Program-made: the position numbers and the translations under genes
Origin: Deltaproteobacteria bacterium UBA6601
GTDB lineage: Bacteria; Myxococcota_A; UBA796; UBA9615
Direction of reading: 5' to 3'
Assembly (NCBI GenBank): GCA_002433485.1
Contig: DJIF01000075.1
Coordinates: 43,251-55,690 of the forward strand
DNA: 12,440 bases
Shown here: positions 6,381-12,440 of the stretch, piece after piece
Layout of the letters: each line of letters starts with the position of its first letter
Numbering within the stretch: the stretch's first letter is position 1
Notes under the pieces: generated by a model
Told to the model about the DNA's origin: nothing
Database searches by the model: none
The model's input: only the letters and a program-made list of their open reading frames with translations

Positions 6381-6473
6381 GGGACCTCTTCAAGGTCCCC
6401 TTTCATGGCCCCAAAAGGGGCACTTCCTATCTCTCCGGCCGAACAATAAGTTCGATTGCCAGCTACAGAGCTG
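6381..6473 (-). promoter_or_regulatory. Four tandem hairpins in the prs-rplY leader
   Basis: In order of transcription: CAGCT/AGCTG with a 4-nt loop (6473-6460), CGAAC/GTTCG with a 5-nt loop (6454-6440), GCCCC/GGGGC with a 4-nt loop (6421-6408), and GGGACCT/AGGTCCC, 7 bp with a 5-nt loop (6399-6381). The last abuts the AGGAGG ribosome binding site of rplY (6375-6380). Together they fill most of the 109-nt gap. No U-tract follows any of them. This suggests an mRNA leader that controls rplY translation or stability; a protein-binding leader is possible but not recognised. Confidence 0.45.
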
Positions 6474-6478
6474 CCGCC

Positions 6479-7435
6479 TCACCCCTCCAGGGTGAACAGG
6501 CTGCTCACGGAATCTCCGGTATGAATACGTCGAATCGCCTCGCCCAGCAGCGCCGCCACGCTGACGACACGAATCTTGTTGCAAGCCTCCGCATGGTCGC
6601 GCAAGGGAATGGTATCTGAGACCACCAGGTGCTCAAGGACAGAGTCCTCAACCCGGTCTACGGCAGGTCCGGAAAGCACTCCATGACTGCATACCGCTGA
6701 GACCGCCACCGCACCCTTCTGCTTGAGGGCTCCAGCGGCACGGGTCAGGGTCCCCGCCGTGTCGACCATGTCATCCACCAGCACCGCATAGCGACCTTCA
6801 ACGTCACCAACAATGCGCATCTCAGCGATTTCGTTAGGGCGGTCGCGGCGCTTATCGATTACCGCCAGCGGAACCCCCAACTCCTTGGCATAGGCACGAG
6901 CACGCGGCACACCACCTGAATCGGGCGAGACCACCACCACATCGTGCTGCTCCGTAATGCGACGGACTTCAGCGATAAGAGCCGAAGATGCATAGAGATG
7001 GTCCACCGGGATGTCGAAGAAGCCCTGAATCTGCCCGGCGTGCAGATCCACTGTAAGCAGGCGATCTGCACCCGCTACCTGCAACAGATCAGCGACCAAC
7101 TTCGCGGATATGGGCGTACGGGGAGACACCTTGCGGTCCTGACGCGCATAGCCGAAGTAAGGCGTGACCACCGTCACCCGATCAGCCGAGGCTCGCTTCA
7201 CAGCGTCCATGATGACCAGCAACTCCATGAGGTGCTCGTTCACCGGCGGACAAGTGGACTGGATAACGAACACATCACGGCCGCGAATGTTATCGCCGAC
7301 CTCCACAAACACCTCGCCATCAGCGAAGCGCTGAATGTGGACATGACCTAACTCCTGGCCGAGATGCTCGGCCAGACGCCTGGCGAAGGATGGACTGGCG
7401 CCACCCGACAGAATTTTTAAGGGACCGTATTGCAT
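6479..7435 (-). CDS. prs: Ribose-phosphate pyrophosphokinase (PRPP synthetase)
   Basis: Prs makes PRPP from ribose 5-phosphate and ATP, the precursor of purines, pyrimidines, NAD, His and Trp. The 318-aa product is full length. It contains LKILSGGASPSFARRLAEHL, FADGEVFVEVGDNIRGRDVFVIQST (37-61), the flexible-loop segment YFGYARQDRKVSPRTPISAKLVA (93-115), DLHAGQIQGFFDIPVDHL with His132, the KRRDRPN segment (195-201), and the PRPP loop VLVDDMVDTAGT (218-229). These are typical class I features. The ATG at 7435 has a GGAAG-type ribosome binding site. It begins the housekeeping operon and has a good promoter upstream. The nearest upstream gene is tRNA-Gln, an order also seen in deltaproteobacteria, although ispE, which often precedes it, is absent. 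Confidence 0.98.
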   Translation of the reverse strand: MQYGPLKILSGGASPSFARRLAEHLGQELGHVHIQRFADGEVFVEVGDNIRGRDVFVIQSTCPPVNEHLMELLVIMDAVKRASADRVTVVTPYFGYARQDRKVSPRTPISAKLVADLLQVAGADRLLTVDLHAGQIQGFFDIPVDHLYASSALIAEVRRITEQHDVVVVSPDSGGVPRARAYAKELGVPLAVIDKRRDRPNEIAEMRIVGDVEGRYAVLVDDMVDTAGTLTRAAGALKQKGAVAVSAVCSHGVLSGPAVDRVEDSVLEHLVVSDTIPLRDHAEACNKIRVVSVAALLGEAIRRIHTGDSVSSLFTLEG

Positions 7436-7485
7436 CGCCTCTTCCGACGAACCCGGACGCAGCTCCTTTGCTGCGGGCCCGCGGC

Positions 7486-7514
7486 CTTCTACATGCCCCT
7501 ACCCCACAGGTCAA
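7486..7514 (-). promoter_or_regulatory. Predicted sigma70-type promoter for prs
   Basis: TTGACC (7514-7509, 5 of 6 matching the -35 consensus) and TAGAAG (7491-7486, 4 of 6 matching the -10) are separated by exactly 17 bp. Transcription would start near 7479, giving an mRNA leader of about 44 nt before the prs ATG at 7435. It lies in the 153-bp gap between tRNA-Gln and prs, where a promoter is expected. Confidence 0.5.
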
Positions 7515-7588
7515 GCAATGAAACACACTCTTGACAGGGACGGGTGCTGGAACCCGCGCAAAAAGCTGCCTCATGCGCCGAGGAGAAG

Positions 7589-7663
7589 TGGTTGGGGCGG
7601 CAGGATTCGAACCTGCGAATGCCGGCACCAAAAGCCGGTGACTTACCGCTTGTCGACGCCCCA
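7589..7663 (-). tRNA. tRNA-Gln (anticodon UUG)
   Basis: The 75-nt cloverleaf includes an encoded CCA. The acceptor stem TGGGGCG pairs with CGCCCCA and the discriminator is A. The D-stem is GAC/GTC. The anticodon stem CCGGC/GCCGG encloses the loop TTTTGGT, giving anticodon TTG. The variable region has 5 nt. The T-arm is GCAGG-TTCGAAT-CCTGC. It lies 34 bp after the VWA gene and upstream of prs. It may be co-transcribed with the cassette before it; I see no convincing promoter of its own. Confidence 0.96.
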
Positions 7664-7697
7664 GAACCGCGCGACTGCGCCGATAAATGGGACGCTA

Positions 7698-8885
7698 TCA
7701 TCGAGCGGACGGAGCGGCAAGCTCACCACTCCGCTGGAGCTGCTCTACCGCCTCTCGAAGCCCCTCAAGGGTCAGCGGAAACATCGGAATCAACCGGGCG
7801 ATGGTACTGATGGTCTCATGACCCCAATATCGCGGGCGCTCCGGATTGAGCCAGACAATGGAGGGGAAATGCTCACGAAAGCGCATCAACCAATCAAGCC
7901 CACTGCTGGGGTTGTGCTGACGTAAAGAGAGCGCACCCCCCGCTGCCATAAGCTCCCATGGAGCCATACAGGCATCGCCCACAAAAACCACCCGAGTCTC
8001 TCGCGGATGGGCACGAAACAGCTCAGCGGTAGGGGCGCTCTGCAGCCTCTCGATGCTGCTGTAGACCCGACTGTAGACAATGTTGTGAAAAAAATAGTGA
8101 TCAAAGCTACGCCAGTGGCCCAGCTCACTGGCCGCAGTAAAAAGGCGATCCACCAACCGCGCAAATGGAGTCATGGAGCCCCCAGCATCCATCAGCAAGA
8201 GCAGCCGGACGGTATTTCGGCGCTCCTTTCGGAACACCAGTTCGATCTCGCCAGCCTGCCGTCCCGTTTCATCGATGGTCTCGTCAAGGTCCAGCTCTTC
8301 TCGGCCCTCCCGTGCCAGCGAGCGCAAGGTGCGCAGCGCCAACTTGAACTGCCGCACATCAAGCGTCGCATCGCTACGAAAATCACGAAAACGACGCTCT
8401 CCAGCTACCTGAACCGCACTCCTTGAGCGCCCCTCGCCGCCAACCCGAATCCCAGTAGGATGCCGCCCGCTGTGTCCCCAGGGGCTAGTGCCTCCAGTAC
8501 CGACCCAGCGACTACCGCCGTCGTGTCGTTCTTTCTGCTGCTCAAGTATTTCCTCGAAGCGCCGCTGCAATTCTTCCAGGCTCATCCCGGTGAGTCGCTC
8601 AAAGGCCTCAGGACTCAGATCCGGCAGCGGCAGCGGGTTCTCCAGCCAGTCGGCAATCGCCTGCTTCAGGTCAGCAGCTTCCAGTTCTCGAAAGGTCTCC
8701 AGGAAAGCCAGATCATAGGAGTCAAAGCGAGCTTCACTGGGCACAAGAATGGCTCGACCCAAGCCATAGAGCTCCTCTGCATCTGCGATGAGCCCGTCCT
8801 GAAGAGCCCGATGCAGAGCCAACCATTGCTGGGTCGCGACAGGCACCCCGTGGCGCCGCAGTGAGAAAAGAAAGTCGATAAACAA
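7698..8885 (-). CDS. VWA-domain protein, CoxE-like, partner of MoxR ATPase
   Basis: This 395-aa protein belongs to the VWA proteins encoded next to MoxR ATPases (CoxE-like). Such pairs are thought to act as chaperones that help mature or insert metal cofactors into protein complexes; the target here is unknown. The N-terminal FIDFLFSLRRHGVPVATQQWLALHRAL is typical of the group. A Gly/Arg-rich linker (about 121-160) follows. The VWA domain starts near 225, with metal-site motif LLLLMDAGGSMTPF; D233, G235 and S237 replace the usual DxSxS, a variant seen in this group, and VVFVGDACM (299-307) supplies a later Asp. The start is TTG at 8885, with GAGG 7 nt upstream and no other suitable start after the in-frame TGA that ends moxR 15 nt earlier. 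No signal peptide is present. Confidence 0.88.
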   Translation of the reverse strand: MFIDFLFSLRRHGVPVATQQWLALHRALQDGLIADAEELYGLGRAILVPSEARFDSYDLAFLETFRELEAADLKQAIADWLENPLPLPDLSPEAFERLTGMSLEELQRRFEEILEQQKERHDGGSRWVGTGGTSPWGHSGRHPTGIRVGGEGRSRSAVQVAGERRFRDFRSDATLDVRQFKLALRTLRSLAREGREELDLDETIDETGRQAGEIELVFRKERRNTVRLLLLMDAGGSMTPFARLVDRLFTAASELGHWRSFDHYFFHNIVYSRVYSSIERLQSAPTAELFRAHPRETRVVFVGDACMAPWELMAAGGALSLRQHNPSSGLDWLMRFREHFPSIVWLNPERPRYWGHETISTIARLIPMFPLTLEGLREAVEQLQRSGELAAPSAR

Positions 8886-8900
8886 GGCCGATCCTCGGAC

Positions 8901-9719
8901 TCAAGCCAAGCGCTTCGCGACCAACTCAAGATCCGCTTCTTGCTTGATCAAGGTGCCCAACAGCGGCACCCGCATCGCCACCTCTCGAGGCTCGATACCG
9001 CCGCGCATTAACACAAACAGCCAATCGATAAACTCTGAAGTGCTCGGCTTCTTGCGCAGCCCCGCAATCCCTCGCAGCTCATAGAAACGCACGATAGCTG
9101 CCTCCAGGAGTTCGCGATCAAGTTCGGGGTAGTGAACCGCCACGATGCGCTCCATCATCTCTCGATCCGGAAAGCTGATGTAGTGAAACACGCAGCGGCG
9201 CAGGAAGGCGTCCGGCAGTTCCTTCTCGGCGTTGGAACTGATGATCACTACCGGCCGATGAACCGCGCTCACCGTCTCGTCAAGTTCATGAACGTGAAAA
9301 GACATTCGGTCGATCTCATGAAGGAGGTCGTTGGGGAACTCAAGGTCGGCCTTGTCGATCTCATCGATCAACACAACCACCCGTCGCTCGCTCCGAAACG
9401 CCCTCCCCAGCACGCCCATCTTGATGTAGCTGGAAATGTCGCCAACATCCCCGTCGCCAAAGCGCGAGTCGTTCAGCCGCTGCACCACGTCGTAGTGATA
9501 CAGACCATCCTGGGCTTTGGTGGTGGACTTGATCTGCCAGCACAGCAACTCCATGTTCAAAGACTCGGCAACCGACTCTGCCAGCAGCGTCTTGCCCGTA
9601 CCCGGCTCACCCTTGACCAGCAGCGGCCGCTGCAATGCGATGGCTGCATTAACAGCCCGCAGCAGGTCCGGCGATGCGATGTAAGAAGAGCTACCTTCAA
9701 AGGTGGGGTTGTGGCTCAA
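8901..9719 (-). CDS. MoxR-family AAA+ ATPase
   Basis: MoxR ATPases are ATP-driven chaperones that work with VWA proteins, and the VWA gene follows immediately. The 272-aa product has Walker A GEPGTGKT (37-44), Walker B VVVLIDEID (114-122), sensor 1 in IISSNAEKELPDAFLRRC with Asn163, and a helical lid at the end. The stretch WQIKSTTKAQDGLYHYDVVQRLNDSRF (61-87) is typical of the MoxR group paired with CoxE-like proteins. The start is TTG at 9719, with GAGGAG 8 nt upstream; the frame is closed 15 nt upstream by the TGA that ends the lipoprotein gene, so no longer form exists. It is probably cytoplasmic and co-transcribed with its neighbours. The specific client is unknown. Confidence 0.93.
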   Translation of the reverse strand: MSHNPTFEGSSSYIASPDLLRAVNAAIALQRPLLVKGEPGTGKTLLAESVAESLNMELLCWQIKSTTKAQDGLYHYDVVQRLNDSRFGDGDVGDISSYIKMGVLGRAFRSERRVVVLIDEIDKADLEFPNDLLHEIDRMSFHVHELDETVSAVHRPVVIISSNAEKELPDAFLRRCVFHYISFPDREMMERIVAVHYPELDRELLEAAIVRFYELRGIAGLRKKPSTSEFIDWLFVLMRGGIEPREVAMRVPLLGTLIKQEADLELVAKRLA

Positions 9720-9731
9720 GGTCTGGACTCC

Positions 9732-10484
9732 TCAGGGTTGTTCGCATTGGTCGACGCCTGGCTCGGGGATCAACCAGGACCCGGTCAACCGTTCACTCTC
9801 GTTGAGCTCTGCATCACGCACCCAGAGCTCGTAATCGATGCTCGTGGAGCGCACCCAATCGTTGCAGACCAAAACCCTTAGCACTCCGCCAGTTCCGAGG
9901 TCCTGCTCGACAAAACCGGACATCGCCGGAGGCTGATTAACGATGAGGAAGTAAGAGGGATTGTTAAGATCCCCATCGACATCCGACAGGGTCAGAGCAA
10001 ACTGAATCTGGAAGGAGCCGGGGCTGAAGCCCTGCGCCTGACACTGGTCGCTGCTATTCGGGACTTCACACAGATCGACGCCCTCAATGACCGGAGGGAG
10101 ACCCACCGGGCCGGTCGCGCAGCAGTTGTCATCGCCGTTGCAATCCTGATCAACTCCATCGTCAGCAACCTCAGGAGCACCCGGGTGCACAGCTGGATTG
10201 TTGTCATCGCAGTCCTCGGAACTATCGAAGCCGTCCCCATCGGCATCCACACAGGTCGGCAAGGCAAGCTCGCAGAAGCCATCGGCACCGCACAATCCGG
10301 TACCCTCGTCTACGTTGTCGCAGTGATAGTCCACCAGACAGTCCATGCGCGCCTCATCGGCCGAGACACAAGGGCCATCATCATCATCACCGTGGCAGGA
10401 CAGGCCAATCATCGACGTGGCCAACGCCGGCACAATAAAAATCACCGAGCGGAACCATCGCAAGAGTGGACCCTTGAGATTCAT
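9732..10484 (-). CDS. Putative lipoprotein with MopE-type metal-binding motif
   Basis: The 250-aa product is probably a secreted lipoprotein: Lys/Arg-rich start, hydrophobic core (VIFIVPALATSMIGL), then Cys30 in GLSC. The lipobox is imperfect because Gly rather than Leu is at -3. Cys-rich residues 39-79 are followed by DADGDGFDSSEDCDDNNPAVHPGAPEVADDGVDQDCNGDD (80-119), the motif called the MopE putative metal-binding motif, common in extracellular proteins of Myxococcota and relatives. The rest (about 130-245) is probably beta-rich with a few Cys. I chose ATG at 10484 because AAGGAG lies 4 nt upstream; an earlier in-frame start would run through the tRNA gene. It starts 45 bp after the tRNA and ends 12 bp before moxR, so the three genes are probably one operon. 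Function unknown. Confidence 0.82.
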   Translation of the reverse strand: MNLKGPLLRWFRSVIFIVPALATSMIGLSCHGDDDDGPCVSADEARMDCLVDYHCDNVDEGTGLCGADGFCELALPTCVDADGDGFDSSEDCDDNNPAVHPGAPEVADDGVDQDCNGDDNCCATGPVGLPPVIEGVDLCEVPNSSDQCQAQGFSPGSFQIQFALTLSDVDGDLNNPSYFLIVNQPPAMSGFVEQDLGTGGVLRVLVCNDWVRSTSIDYELWVRDAELNESERLTGSWLIPEPGVDQCEQP

Positions 10485-10529
10485 GTGACTCCTTCCTGTT
10501 CTGCCACAGTGACACGGCAACGAGCAGCC

Positions 10530-10606
10530 TGGTACCCGGAGCGGGAGTCGAACCCGCACTGAGGGGATTTTAAGTCCCCTGCCTCTACCAATTGGGCTAT
10601 CCGGGC
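10530..10606 (-). tRNA. tRNA with UAA anticodon (Leu), class I-like short variable region
   Basis: The 77-nt cloverleaf includes an encoded CCA. The acceptor GCCCGGA pairs with TCCGGGT (first pair G-U), discriminator A. The D-arm contains AATTGGTAGA closed by GCC/GGC. The anticodon stem GGGGA/TCCCC encloses CTTAAAA, giving TAA. The T-arm is GCGGG-TTCGACT-CCCGC. The variable region is only TCAGT (5 nt), whereas bacterial tRNA-Leu normally has a long variable arm. All stems pair well, so it does not look like a pseudogene. Its true amino acid is therefore less certain than the anticodon suggests. A weak promoter (GCGACA, 16 bp, CATAGT) lies just upstream. Confidence 0.88.
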
Positions 10607-10616
10607 CCATAGGGCA

Positions 10617-10644
10617 ACTATGCTCGCTCGGAAGGAAGTGTCGC
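10617..10644 (-). promoter_or_regulatory. Possible promoter for the UAA tRNA and downstream cassette
   Basis: GCGACA (10644-10639) and CATAGT (10622-10617) are each 4 of 6 matches to the consensus with 16 bp between them. Transcription would start a few bases before the tRNA 5' end at 10606, as is usual for tRNA genes. Both boxes are weak, so confidence is low. Confidence 0.3.
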
Positions 10645-10658
10645 TTCGCCCAGACACG

Positions 10659-10682
10659 CTGTCAACGACAGCACATTGACAG
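10659..10682. promoter_or_regulatory. Inverted repeat CTGTCAA-N10-TTGACAG between divergent genes
   Basis: CTGTCAA (10659-10665) and TTGACAG (10676-10682) are perfect 7-bp complements. The right half contains the TTGACA of the proposed dnaK promoter; the left half is TTGACA on the other strand. A second palindrome, GCTGTC-AAC-GACAGC (10658-10672), overlaps it, and GTGTC-N10-GACAC lies at 10638-10657. The site could bind a dimeric regulator or be back-to-back -35 boxes. Confidence 0.4.
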
Positions 10683-10703
10683 ATTTCAACCTCAATCAAT
10701 AGT
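10676..10703 (+). promoter_or_regulatory. Predicted promoter for the dnaK-like gene
   Basis: TTGACA (10676-10681, perfect -35) and AATAGT (10698-10703, 4 of 6) are 16 bp apart. Transcription would start near 10710, giving a leader of about 75 nt. No CIRCE element (TTAGCACTC with its complement) is present, so HrcA control is not indicated. Confidence 0.42.
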
Positions 10704-10785
10704 CTAGGGGCCAACTTGGAGGTCCTTCGGAACATCACCGAGATGGGCAGAGACTGGCGGAGCCGAGAGCAAGCGGCGGCAAACT

Positions 10786-12440
10786 ATGAGCAAGGTCATC
10801 GGCATCGATCTCGGCACCACCAACTCGGTGGTATGCGTTCTGGAACACGGCGAACCGCGAGTGATCATCAATGAAGAAGGCGGCCGAATCACACCATCGG
10901 TAGTGGGCTTCTCGAGAGATGGCGAATGCTTTGTCGGCGACATTGCCAAGCGCCAGATGTTGATGTCACCTGAGAGCACCGTCCACTCCATCAAGCGACT
11001 CATTGGCCGCAGCTACGAGGAGGCAAGAGCCGACATTGAGAGGCTCGCCTACCGGGTAGAGGCTGACGGCGAGGGGCTTCGAATTGACATCGAGGATAAG
11101 GGCTACACGCCTCAGCAGATATCAGCCTTCGTTTTGCAGAAAATAAAGAAGTCGGCAGAAGACTTCCTCGGCGAAAACATCAGCGAAGCTGTAATCACCG
11201 TACCAGCCTACTTCACAGATCGTCAGCGTCAGGCAACCCGCGACGCTGGTGAGATCGCCGGTCTCAAGGTCTTGCGCATCATCAACGAGCCCACCTCTGC
11301 TGCACTCGCATATGCGTTTCGCCGCAAGGAGAGCGCCTCGATTGCCATCTACGACTTCGGTGGTGGCACCTTCGATGTATCGATCCTGGACGTCGCCGAG
11401 GACGTAGCTGAAGTACGGGCTACCGCCGGCAACAACCACCTCGGCGGAAATGATGTTGACATCAAGATTGTCGACTGGCTCGTGCGCGAATTTAAGAAAG
11501 ACACTGGCGTCGATGTCAGCGCAGATGCCGCGGTCCTACAGCGTCTCGCAGAGGCCGCAGAAAAGGCCAAGATCGATCTCTCGTCGAGTCTCGACACCGA
11601 AATTCAGCTGCCCTTCCTGACCGCCAGTGACGAAGGCCCCCTGCACCTTCAGACCAGCCTCTCCCGGGCCACCTTTGAGTTCTTGATCGAAGACATCCTG
11701 GAGCAGACCCTCGCCGAGTGTCGCAAAGCACTCGAAGAGTCTGGCAAGAAGTCCGCAGAGATTGACGAGGTGATCCTGGTTGGCGGCTCCAGCCGCATCC
11801 CTAAGGCCCAGGAGATGCTTACCGAGTTGTTTGGGGCCAAGTTAAATAAGAGCTTCAACCCAGACGAAGTAGTGGCAGTGGGTGCTGCCCTGCAAGCAGC
11901 GATCCTGGCGGGCAGCCTCGAGGACATGACCCTGCTGGATGTGACCAACTTCAGCCTCGGCATAGAGACGCAAGGAAGACGCTTTGCGCGGCTCATCCCG
12001 AAAGGATCGACCGTTCCCGTGGTCCGCACTCAAATGGTCTCCACCGTGGTCGACAATCAGACCAGCGTAAAGATCCACGTGCTCCAGGGGGAGGAGCCCA
12101 TGGCCGCGGACAACATCTCGCTAGGAGAGTTTGAGCTCACCGGGATCGAAGAGTGTGCGCGGGGCATCCCGCGTATCGACGTAACCTTCACCATCGACAC
12201 TGATGGAATCGTCAACGTCACCGGCAAAGACACCCGCACAGGCGCCAAGCAGAGCATTCGCATTCACTCCCCCTCAGGCATGTCAAAGCAACAGATCGAC
12301 AGCGCCAAGGACGAACTTGAAGAGTTTGCCACTACCGACGAACTGACCCGCGAGCTCGAAGAACTCAGACACAGGGTTGAGAAGCACCTCTTCGCCCTTG
12401 AAAACCTACTCCGAGTCAACAAGCTGCAGCTCAAAAAGCG
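10786..12440 (+). CDS. DnaK/Hsp70-family chaperone, partial, divergent paralogue
   Basis: Hsp70 binds exposed hydrophobic peptides in an ATP-controlled cycle with DnaJ and GrpE. The visible 551 residues hold a complete ATPase domain: VIGIDLGTTNSVV (4-16), catalytic Lys70 in SIKRLIG, VTVPAYFTDRQRQATRDAGEIAGL (138-160), INEPT with Glu168, YDFGGGTFDVSIL with Asp190 and Thr195, and LVGGSSRIPK (331-340). The peptide-binding domain spans about 384-497, then the lid begins; the end lies beyond the window. Differences from typical DnaK are the linker EDMTLLDVTNFSLGIET (usually xDVLLLDVTPLSLGIET) and a lid start (MSKQQIDSAKDELEEF) lacking the usual EAExxAxxD and RN pattern. It is probably a paralogue rather than the main heat-shock DnaK. 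No dnaJ or grpE is adjacent, and the ribosome binding site is weak. Confidence 0.95.
   Translation, partial: MSKVIGIDLGTTNSVVCVLEHGEPRVIINEEGGRITPSVVGFSRDGECFVGDIAKRQMLMSPESTVHSIKRLIGRSYEEARADIERLAYRVEADGEGLRIDIEDKGYTPQQISAFVLQKIKKSAEDFLGENISEAVITVPAYFTDRQRQATRDAGEIAGLKVLRIINEPTSAALAYAFRRKESASIAIYDFGGGTFDVSILDVAEDVAEVRATAGNNHLGGNDVDIKIVDWLVREFKKDTGVDVSADAAVLQRLAEAAEKAKIDLSSSLDTEIQLPFLTASDEGPLHLQTSLSRATFEFLIEDILEQTLAECRKALEESGKKSAEIDEVILVGGSSRIPKAQEMLTELFGAKLNKSFNPDEVVAVGAALQAAILAGSLEDMTLLDVTNFSLGIETQGRRFARLIPKGSTVPVVRTQMVSTVVDNQTSVKIHVLQGEEPMAADNISLGEFELTGIEECARGIPRIDVTFTIDTDGIVNVTGKDTRTGAKQSIRIHSPSGMSKQQIDSAKDELEEFATTDELTRELEELRHRVEKHLFALENLLRVNKLQLKK

Noticed and set aside
8886..8903. Stop-codon readthrough making a MoxR-VWA fusion
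   Set aside because: The two genes are in the same frame across one TGA, but a good ribosome binding site and family-typical N-terminus support separate initiation.
9132..9881. Plus-strand reading frame of 249 codons opposite moxR
   Set aside because: The opposite strand encodes an unmistakable MoxR ATPase; this frame has no motif and runs into the lipoprotein gene.
7589..10606. Integrated element with tRNA-derived attachment sites
   Set aside because: The two tRNA 3' ends share only the generic GGTTCGA of the T-arm, there is no integrase, and no tRNA fragment is duplicated.
10485..10610. N-terminal extension of the lipoprotein gene through the tRNA
   Set aside because: It would translate the tRNA sequence and destroy the signal peptide; the ATG at 10484 has a strong ribosome binding site.
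10704..10785. HrcA/CIRCE heat-shock control of the dnaK-like gene
   Set aside because: No TTAGCACTC-N9-GAGTGCTAA element or close variant is present in the leader.

Overview
The window looks like a chromosomal segment of a moderately high-GC, Gram-negative bacterium, most likely from Myxococcota or another deltaproteobacteria-derived lineage. The evidence is indirect: the core gene order (tRNA-Gln, prs, rplY, pth, rpsF, DUF2232, rplI, dnaB), a secreted lipoprotein with the MopE-type metal-binding motif that is common in those groups, and Ala-rich protein tails. No taxonomic marker can be searched here, so this is an inference. All genes except the last are on the minus strand, so the layout is described in the direction of transcription, from high to low coordinates.

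Right edge (10786-12440, plus strand): a DnaK/Hsp70 gene, truncated by the window, with an intact ATPase domain but a divergent linker and lid. It diverges from a tRNA gene with a UAA (Leu) anticodon. The 179-bp gap between them holds back-to-back promoter-like hexamers and a 7-bp inverted repeat. The tRNA has an intact cloverleaf but only a 5-nt variable region, whereas ordinary bacterial tRNA-Leu has a long variable arm.

Middle (7698-10484, minus): a three-gene cassette of a MopE-motif lipoprotein, a MoxR-family AAA+ ATPase and a CoxE-like VWA protein. The last two use well-supported TTG starts. A tRNA-Gln(UUG) follows 34 bp later.

Left (688-7435, minus): a tightly packed housekeeping operon of prs, rplY (L25/TL5), pth, rpsF (S6), a DUF2232 membrane protein, rplI (L9), dnaB and an uncharacterised signal-peptide protein. 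A credible sigma70-like promoter precedes prs. Translational coupling is suggested by a 44-bp overlap (rpsF/DUF2232) and two 4-bp overlaps (DUF2232/rplI and dnaB/last gene). rpsR (S18), normally directly after rpsF, is missing. Strong inverted repeats lie in the prs-rplY gap (four in a row), across the pth 3' end, inside rpsF and after rplI.

Left edge (1-533, minus): the 5' part of an unrecognised coiled-coil protein running into a Glu-Pro repeat at the window end.

I see no CRISPR array, insertion sequence, prophage or recognisable defence system. The best leads are the short-variable-arm tRNA-Leu(UAA), the absence of rpsR, the structured operon RNA, and the lipoprotein/MoxR/VWA cassette between two tRNAs. 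No gap of more than 300 bases lacks a gene.
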